From Arcuatula senhousia (Eukaryota; Mollusca; Bivalvia; Mytilida; Mytilidae): a stretch of DNA of 64,000 nucleotides. Both the position numbers and the translations under genes were made by a program. The stretch is from assembly GCA_963971305.1 (NCBI GenBank), contig OZ020305.1, forward strand, positions 44,691,115-44,755,114. Reading direction: 5' to 3'. Positions 45,001-54,000 of the stretch are shown piece by piece; position 1 is the first letter of the stretch; each line of letters opens with the position of its first letter. The notes below the pieces were generated by a model. That model was not told the DNA's origin and searched no databases. It saw only the letters and a list, made by a program, of their open reading frames with translations.

Positions 45001-48000
45001 CTTCCTTGTTCAGTTTGCAGGTCCATTCTTTTTCAAAATTATGGATATGAGGCACCATATATATATAAGAAAGTTACTTTATCTGCGGGAGCTTATCAGG
45101 TTTAACCTGTATCATATTATTGTACTGTATGTTTAAACCTTTTGCTTTGAAGTGGTTCCTGATTGAAAGGAATCTGGCATTACATTTAAATTACCAGCGC
45201 CCAGTTTCATTAAACATCTCAAAATTTGAGGATTTCATCAACTCTAATAATTCTCTTTAAGAATTCCTATATTAAGTTGAGGAAATTTATAAATTTGAGG
45301 AAAAACTCTGTTTAATGTAACCAATGTCAGATCTTCTCTTAAAATATAAACAACAACATTGATGAGCTGGTATAAATGATCAATTTCAGATCACAACATC
45401 CTATGATTTACACATATCTTTGATGTAATAATGATCTCAAACTAACCCTTAGCCTGCTACGCGCGACAATTGTCGTTCCGATTATTCAAACTGGCATTGC
45501 TACGTGCGACTATTGTCGTTTCTCGGACCCACGTGTTTATCGTAGTTTCTAAGCAACAAAGGGAAATTCTTATCGGAAATGACCTATGTTAATTCTTTTA
45601 ATGGTTTTGATTGGATAAAATTTCAATTATTTTCGGGTTTCTCTGGTGTTTTTACTGTTTATTATGAAAAATAAAAAGTAAATAAATGTGATTGAAAAAT
45701 GTCTCAAAATGGCGGATGTAAATTAGAGTGATGACGAAGAAGTCATCAATTTTATGAACGGTTGTGATGTCAATGAGGGTTTTTACAGGATTTAAATCTG
45801 AAGATTTGATGATTAACAATCGACAATTTTTTGTAACTTTATCCCTGAGTGAATTTTCGCCAAATACCGGCAGGGATTTTCCAGACGATGTTCAATTTTT
45901 TTTCGAAATAATTTGATATGTCCGAGATGACTGATGTATTCAGCCGTGAAACAAAAGATGTTCGGCAAAAAGGACGACCATTGGACTGATTAAAACGATA
46001 TATGATAAATATTTTAGTCAATGAAGCAGACAGGACGCTTTTTCTCGTAATAAAATACCGAAAATGTTGGACTGAAAAAACTACGTAGGTCTTTCTGGGA
46101 TTGACTTTTGCTGGGGTTTTGCTATGGGACTACTGGAAAAAGAATGTTTTCAGCAATATTGGTCAATGTTTGAAGTAGTGGACACCCATATTCCCTAATT
46201 AGAAAGGATGTGACATATTTTTATTGGTCCTTATGTGTTTAGACTGCAGTGTTGCTCTATGATCCTCTGTGCATGCCAAAATGCTTTGATTGGATAACAC
46301 CATGTACAATTATGGGGCAGTTTTTTTTACCTGATGTTGAAAATGAACAACCTGAATCAGATTGAACAAATATATAGTCATAACATGTGTTATTATGATG
46401 TTTCAACTAAAAAGTTATCATGGTTATTATTTTTTTTCGACCAGTTTTACCATTTTCACAGTTAACGAGTTTTTCCCATACCTGTGCCTTACCTGTAGAT
46501 ATACCTGGGATTTTTATGAACTTTTTTAGCATAAAAATGATTTCTGAAGATTAATAATGGCTAAAGTAACATTGTTATAAATTTCTATTTTTGTTCAATG
46601 GTTTAAACCATTAAATTATAAAACCTTATATATTTTCACCTTTATTTGCACCTGTACAGGTAAAACTTGCTCGTAAACACCAACACACAAGAAAAATGAA
46701 AACTAGAGAATCCAACAATACACATACATATAACTTTTATTGGTCTATGATAAAAAATAATAGAGATATGCTCAATTGAATCAAGTAACACATCTAGTCA
46801 ATTATGATATTTTTTATTCAGCATTACATAATAAAACAATAGAAATTATATTGGCAGCTGAAGGGTTAATATAATGATTAAAGTTTCAAATCTTGATCCA
46901 CATTTTATTTTTATAGCCTGACCACGTATTTAGTTTTACCCTTGTCTGTCTGTATGTAGGTACGTCAGAAACACTTTGGTTAAGTTCTTGGTTAAGGTCC
47001 ATTACTCGGACACTAGATGTTGGGGTCAATTATATTTTACTGCTAGATGTGTATTGGATAGGGCTACAGCATTCACTAGGAATGAGGTCATTGGTTCACG
47101 TATATTGTAGGCATGAGCAACTTTGGTTAAGTTCTTGGTTAAGGTCCATAAAATTGATATAAGATGTTAGGGGCCAAAGATATTTCACCACTTGATGTGT
47201 CTTGGGTTATGTTACACCACCATGGCACTACCAACTAGAAACTAGGTCACTGTGACCTATATTTTACGAAAGAATAACTTTGATTAATTTCTTGATAAAG
47301 GTCCATATTTCAGATACTGCATGTTGAGGGTCATTGATATTTCACCACTAGCTGTGCCTTTGGAAGCATGACACCACTCACTAGAAATTAGGTCACTGCA
47401 ACCTTTATTTTATGCATTACCAACTTTGGTTTAGGTCCATATCTCAGATAATACATGTTTGGGGTCAGTGATATATTTCAAGAACAGAAGGGCCATCCTG
47501 TGGCTTGGACACATTTTCTAGTCTTAAGATAATTTTATTTTTCTAATAATTTGAAATAAAGTTTCTGTTTGGATCAATTTCTTCTATTGCTAATTTTCAT
47601 GCTTGTTCTCAACAGATTTACTGGTCCCGGTGGAGTCAGTAACATGGCTATAGTAGATGTGAAGATGGTAACAGGCTGGGTCCCTGTTGAAGACACTCTT
47701 AAAAAGGTATTAAAATTGTTATGATTATTATTCATGTTAATTGGAAATTCAAGCTATGAGGTGAAGGTGAAGAGTTTGTTAAACAGTCAGGGGCATTACT
47801 TAAATCAGTGATTTTTAAATCACTTATTCAAGTAGCATTTCAAAATGCTAAAGATTTTTCCAAAAATCTAAATTTACAAAAGAACAGTTTAAGAAAATTT
47901 ATGTTAATTAATAAATATTGAAAAAGATTTAGTAAGCTTCTTTAAAATTACAAAATTATAGATTTTGCTGCCACCTGTTATCAGTATTTCCCCAAAATAT

Positions 48001-51000
48001 GTGATTTTCTGATGAAAAAAAGACCAAATGTAACAACCCATTACTTTACTTTCTGAATTTTCCCAGCTGTGGCAATAATTTTCTCATTAACTTCAATATC
48101 TTAGGTTTCTGATTATGTAATTAATTACCCATGTTCGCGATCAAAATCTTCATGTTCGCGATGCCTGAAGATAGCAGGGGTTACCTAACAAAATGTTACT
48201 TAAAAAGGTGATTTTTTAAAGGTAAAAATTAATATGATACTTAAACAAGTGATTTGGAGGGTAATTATCCAAAATTCAGTTCAGGGTCATGTCCTGCCAT
48301 GACTGGACATTCCATTATCTAGACAGGGGTGTGTTTTATCTTTAATTATTCAATAAGACTCAGACTTCTCTTCATAACATTTAAAATGAAGGACATTATA
48401 ATAAAACCACTGTTATAAGTAGTTCATTTGTAATACTCGAACAAGTGATTTTAAAAGAGAGGTAACTCTAGCTTTGAAAGGAAAATAACTTAATAATACT
48501 TAAACAAGTGATTAAAAAATCACTGATTTAAGTAAGGCCCCTGACTGTTAAAACTCTTAATTGATTATTGCAAAGATAAATTGAAATAAAAAAGATATAT
48601 TTATCAGTGACTTAACTTGAATCAAAAACATGATAAAATATACAGTAATCACACAGATGTAGCTTGCTAAACCAGTATACCTATATTTCAAGGACTGATC
48701 TTTTGTCAGCAGAATTTTTCTGTAAAAGTTAAACTAAGACAGTGGAAGGGGGAGGGGGTATCTAAAGGAAATTTGAAAATATTTTGTGATAATATGTGAT
48801 TCATCTGATTTCCAGTTTGTTTCTAACTTATGACAAGAGTTAATGACCCCAAAAAGACAACAAATTTATAACCATATGATCTTTGTAACAATGTGGTTTT
48901 GATTTCTTTTCTTATTCTTCAAACAAATAGAAAGAGACTAGAAAACACACCACTTCAAGTTAGAAAAAAACTAGTTTGTTTTGAAAGATCATTTTTCTAA
49001 TATTCGTCTGATTTATCAACCTCTCAACCAGTTGTGGAAAAATATTTCTCACCTCTAGAGAAAATTTTGTTCTCAGTGTATTTGCACGCGCAATTGATGA
49101 TCAACCTTTTTGCAATTATTTACCTGCAGACATTAGAGAAAAATCTTCTACAACTCAATTCTTGATGATTACCAAATTTCTAACATCTCGAGAAATAAAT
49201 TTGATATTTTAATCGCTCTGCAAGCCTTGCCATTAAAATAATCAAACTTATTTCTCTTGATGTTAGAAATTCCATAATCACCTCGATGGGGTTGTAGAAG
49301 CTATATTTCTCTAACTGTTATTATCAACTTCTCTTATATAACATGTATAATGCAACTTCCTTGCAAATCCATCTCTTAAAAAAGGATTTTCAATTTAAAG
49401 GCAATTTATTTAATATATGTGAGTGACACACATCTGATGGAAACGTGTCCGTACTTATACATGAACTTTAATTTATTCTGCTTCACTGATGTAAATTTGA
49501 CTTGAGATTTTTTTTTTTAATATTATGTGATATCTTTGTATTTCCAGCTTGTACAGTTTGACAAAATCTCTCCTGAATATATAGGCATAGAAAAATATGA
49601 GTTAGATGGAAGCTATGTACATTTCTATTTTGATCAGGTAAGTTTTTATAAAACTGCAAAATTGTGGTATGTAGCTTATCATTACATGTATATATCATCA
49701 TACATATTTACAGTAAAAGAAATTCTGTTAACTTATTAATTTTCAAGATGGCTAATTTTCATGCATTCAATTCAAATGTCTAGTTTGCAGATATTTATTT
49801 TGATGGTATTCAAATATCATACTTTCATTGACATATAATAATTCCATATTGGTTTGTATCATTTTTGGCAGATTTTCATTGACCTAAAATATATAAAAAA
49901 AAATAGTAGGTGTGAAAATTGATAGATACATGTAATTGAGAAATTGTGATTATGACCTTTATCTGTTGGATTAATACTGTAATAATGAAAAGTTGAATGT
50001 GTGTACATGACACAACAAAGGAAACGGTCAGTAGCCTCCAACATTAACCAGTGGTCTCTGTTGGCTAAAAATATTGAAATTTGTTATACATGTACAATGA
50101 TTGAAAATTGATCTCAGAATAATCAAAGTTTTACCCTATTCTTGACATGGAACATTTAACTGTAAAATCGTTGAAGAATAAGCATAGTTTAAATTATCAA
50201 AAAATAAAGTAAAAATAATGCAGAAGAGAAAAGTACAGTTTGTAAGGATTTGTAAAAGGGACATAAATGAAACATGTTTTGTGACTTATATTGTTTGTTT
50301 GTTTCTTTTCAGCTGGATAGCCAGAGAAGATGCTTCCTGTTTGATGTAGAACAAACAATTGAAGTCAGTAATCCTAAAGATGCCACAGTCAAAGTTTACG
50401 ATTATTATGAAACAGGTTAGTGATGAATTTTTTTCTCCACCATTTAGTGAAAATAAAATATTAAGTAATTCAAATAAAAAAAAGACCTACATATTATTTC
50501 AACCCTAACAGCCCATTGCTTCAGTTTTCACTATATTACATGTACCACAAAACATTATTAACACAAAAATTAATGATATTATACAGTATATTCTAAAAGA
50601 ACTGTTGAAAGCAAAATGCGAAATATTTTTTATGAATACTTTCATTCTAGTATAATTTCTCCAGGGTTAGAAATTAAAAGGACATTAATGCAAAACTTGT
50701 ACACAGTTTCCAAAACTAACTTTACAAAGGGACTTATTTTAGATTTCCAGCTTATAACAAAGTATAATATAAAAACCACATGTGGAACAAAGGAAGAATT
50801 ACCATTCGTTACACCAGAGGAGTATTACAGTGGATTGTTGATAGATGACATTGTACAAGTCAGAATACCTTTTGGTGGAGGTATGTTTTAGAACTTACCA
50901 TATGTAGGATACATTTATGTTTTATCTCTGGTATCTGTATTGTTACCGAAACACAATCATCTCTGGCAGATCCAGAAATTTTCAAACCAGAGAATGTCCA

Positions 51001-54000
51001 ATTTAAAAGACATCTTCTTGGACCTCTTCTTTCATACACTTCCTAACCAAATTTTTCTGTCAAACCGGAAAGCGTGCACCTGGCACACGGGTTTTAAATC
51101 TGCCTTTTATCACTTTTCATGGACAATTTCTAAGAATACTTTTTGTTTTAGGTGTGTTGTCATGTTATTAGATCTTTTATAGAATATTCTAATATTATTC
51201 ATGGTTTATCTTTGGAATGTACCACTAAAACACAATCTCTTCTTGTGTATAATTTCTTTAATTTTTGTTCTTGGTCCTTGTAAAAGTTTTTGATAATAAT
51301 AATATGGACAATGTTTATCCATAATAATTTACCTATAGATAAAAAATTAGGGTTACAATATACACGATATAACAAAATTTTGTTGTTTTTGGCTGTTTTC
51401 TTATGAAAAAACCTTTGGCATTCTTTATGAGTTAAGGGCCAGGATCATTTTATGTGGTTATTGAAATGCTGGTAATAATGCATTTGTACAAATAAGGAAT
51501 CAAACTACTATTTCATAAACTGATTGGTAACCAGTGCACTTTATTTATTGAGCAAAAAAATATATATATTTCATTTGAGCGAATATTTTTTTCATTTGAG
51601 TAATTTTTTTCATAGGTTAATTCCCTAATTACTTACTTAATAAATTTGACACTATAATGTTAAGTTGACCCCCTAATTACTTACTTAATAAATTTGACAC
51701 TATAATGTTAAGTTGACCAGAAAATGGTTAAATATTCATAGTTTTTTTTTAATGAAAAAAAAAGAAAACAGTAAGTAATAATATTTGCATTTTTAGATAA
51801 ATAAATAAAATTCTAAATTGATAATAATGAAAGTATTGAGATATTTTAACCTTTAGGTTACAGTTAATCCATATTGATACTGACTGAAAAAATGTTTTAA
51901 AAATCTTTCAAACAATATTTAGGATATTACTTTTTGTCACAATTTAGTTGTGAAGATTGACATATCAATATAAAAATTACCTAAGTGTACCCATATTTTT
52001 ATTTGCTCAAAAGTAATAGAAAACAAGAGGCTCCCAGGAGCCTAAATCGCTCACCTGGTCTTGATGTCAACCCTATATTTTGTAGAGCTAAATGAGCTGA
52101 ACATTTAAGCAAGCAACAGTTTTTTCTTTATCTACTTTAGTTTTCATTCTATATGCCAAAAACACGAAAAACCGTTATTTAGGGGCCGTAACCCCTATAA
52201 GGGGTCATCTGACAACTTCAACCCTATGGAGAATTTTGTAGAGTTTTATGCGCTGAACATTTAAGCAAGCAACAGCTTTTCTCTATCTGCTAAAGTTTTC
52301 ATTCTAAAGGCCAAAAACATGAAAAAGCTATTTTAGGGGCTGTAACCCCTATTAAGGGTCATCTGACAACTTCAATCCTATTGAGACTTTTGTAGAGCTA
52401 AATAAACTGAACGTTTAAGCAAGCAACAGCTTTTCTCTATCTGCTATAGTTTTCATTCTATAGGCCAAAAACATGAAAAGGGTTATTTTAGGGGCCGTAA
52501 CCCCTATTAAGGGTCATCAGACGACTTCGATCCTATGGAGACTTTTATAGAGCTAAATGAGCTGAACATTTAAGCAAGCAAAAGCTTTTCTCTATCTGCT
52601 ATAGTTTTCTTTCTATAGGCCAAAAACATGAAAAAACATCATTTTAGGGGCTGTAACCCCTATAAGGGGTCATCTGACAACTTCGACCCTATGGAGACTT
52701 TTGTACAGCTAAATTAGCTGAACATTATTTAAGCAAGCAACAGCTTCTCTCTATCTGCAATAGTTTTCATTCAATAGGCCAAAAACATGAAAAAACATCA
52801 TTTTAGGGGCCGTAACCCCTATAAGGGGTCATCTGACAACTTCGACCATATGGAGACTTTTGTAGAGCTAAATGAGCTGAACATTTAAGCAAGGAACAGC
52901 TTTTCTCTATCTGCAATAGTTTTCATACTATAGAGCAAAAACATGAAAAAACGCTATTTTTCACCTTTAAGGGGCTGTAACCCCTATAAGGGGTCATCTG
53001 ACAACTTGGACCAAATGGAGACTTTTGTAGAGCTTTTAATGCTGATGCAGTAGGGTGGCATCAGATTTCATCTATCTCTTACACTTTTTGATTTACAAGC
53101 CAAAAACAGTAGTCTGACCCCCCTGGTCTATTTTTAGCAACGGCGGCCATGTTTTTCGACGAATCAAAAATCCCCATATCAGTTCTGTGGGGGATACCCT
53201 AAGGTACCATCAGACCAAATTTGGTTCGAATCTGTTCAGCCGTTTCAGAGGAGAAGAAGTTTGAAGAAAAGTTAACGACGATGGAGGCCAAAAACATGAA
53301 AAAACATCATTTTAGGGGCCATAGCCCCTATAAGGGGTCATCTGACAACTTCGACCCTATGGAGACTTTTGTAGAGCTAAATGAGCTGAACATTTGAGCA
53401 AGCAACAGCTTTTCTCTATCTGCAATAGTTTTCATACTATAGGGCAAAAACATGAAAAAACGCTATTTTTCACCTTTAAGGGGCTGTAACCCCTATAAGG
53501 GGTCATCTGACAACTTGGACCAAATGGAGACTTTTGTAGAGCTTTTAATGCTGAAGCAGTAGGGTGGCATCAGATTTCATCTATCTCTTATACTTTTTGA
53601 TTTACAAGCCAAAAACAGTAGTCTGACCCCCCTGGTCTATTTTTAGCAACGGCGGCCATGTTTTTCGACGAATCAAAAATCCCCACATCAGTTCTGTGGG
53701 GATACCCTAAGGTACCATCCGACCAAATTTGGTTCGAATCTGTTCAGCCGTTTCAGAGGAGAAGAATTTTGAAGAAAAGTTAACAACGACGACGACGAGG
53801 GACGCCAAGTGATGGCAATAGCTCACATGGCCTTTGGCCAGGTGAGCTAAAAATCACACAAATTTGCTGAAATGAAATGTACCCCTGGTAACTAATGTTA
53901 ATGCTATCACATGTAATTTAAATGTGTTTTACCTGCAGATTTAATGAAATAGTCATAAGGATTCTTTGCAACAATTCTTTTTGAGAGATAGTTATTTTAT

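Noticed and set aside
50616..50742. N-terminal extension of the exon 41 open frame
   Set aside because: A good acceptor at 50742 and matching phase define the exon; the upstream part is intron read-through.
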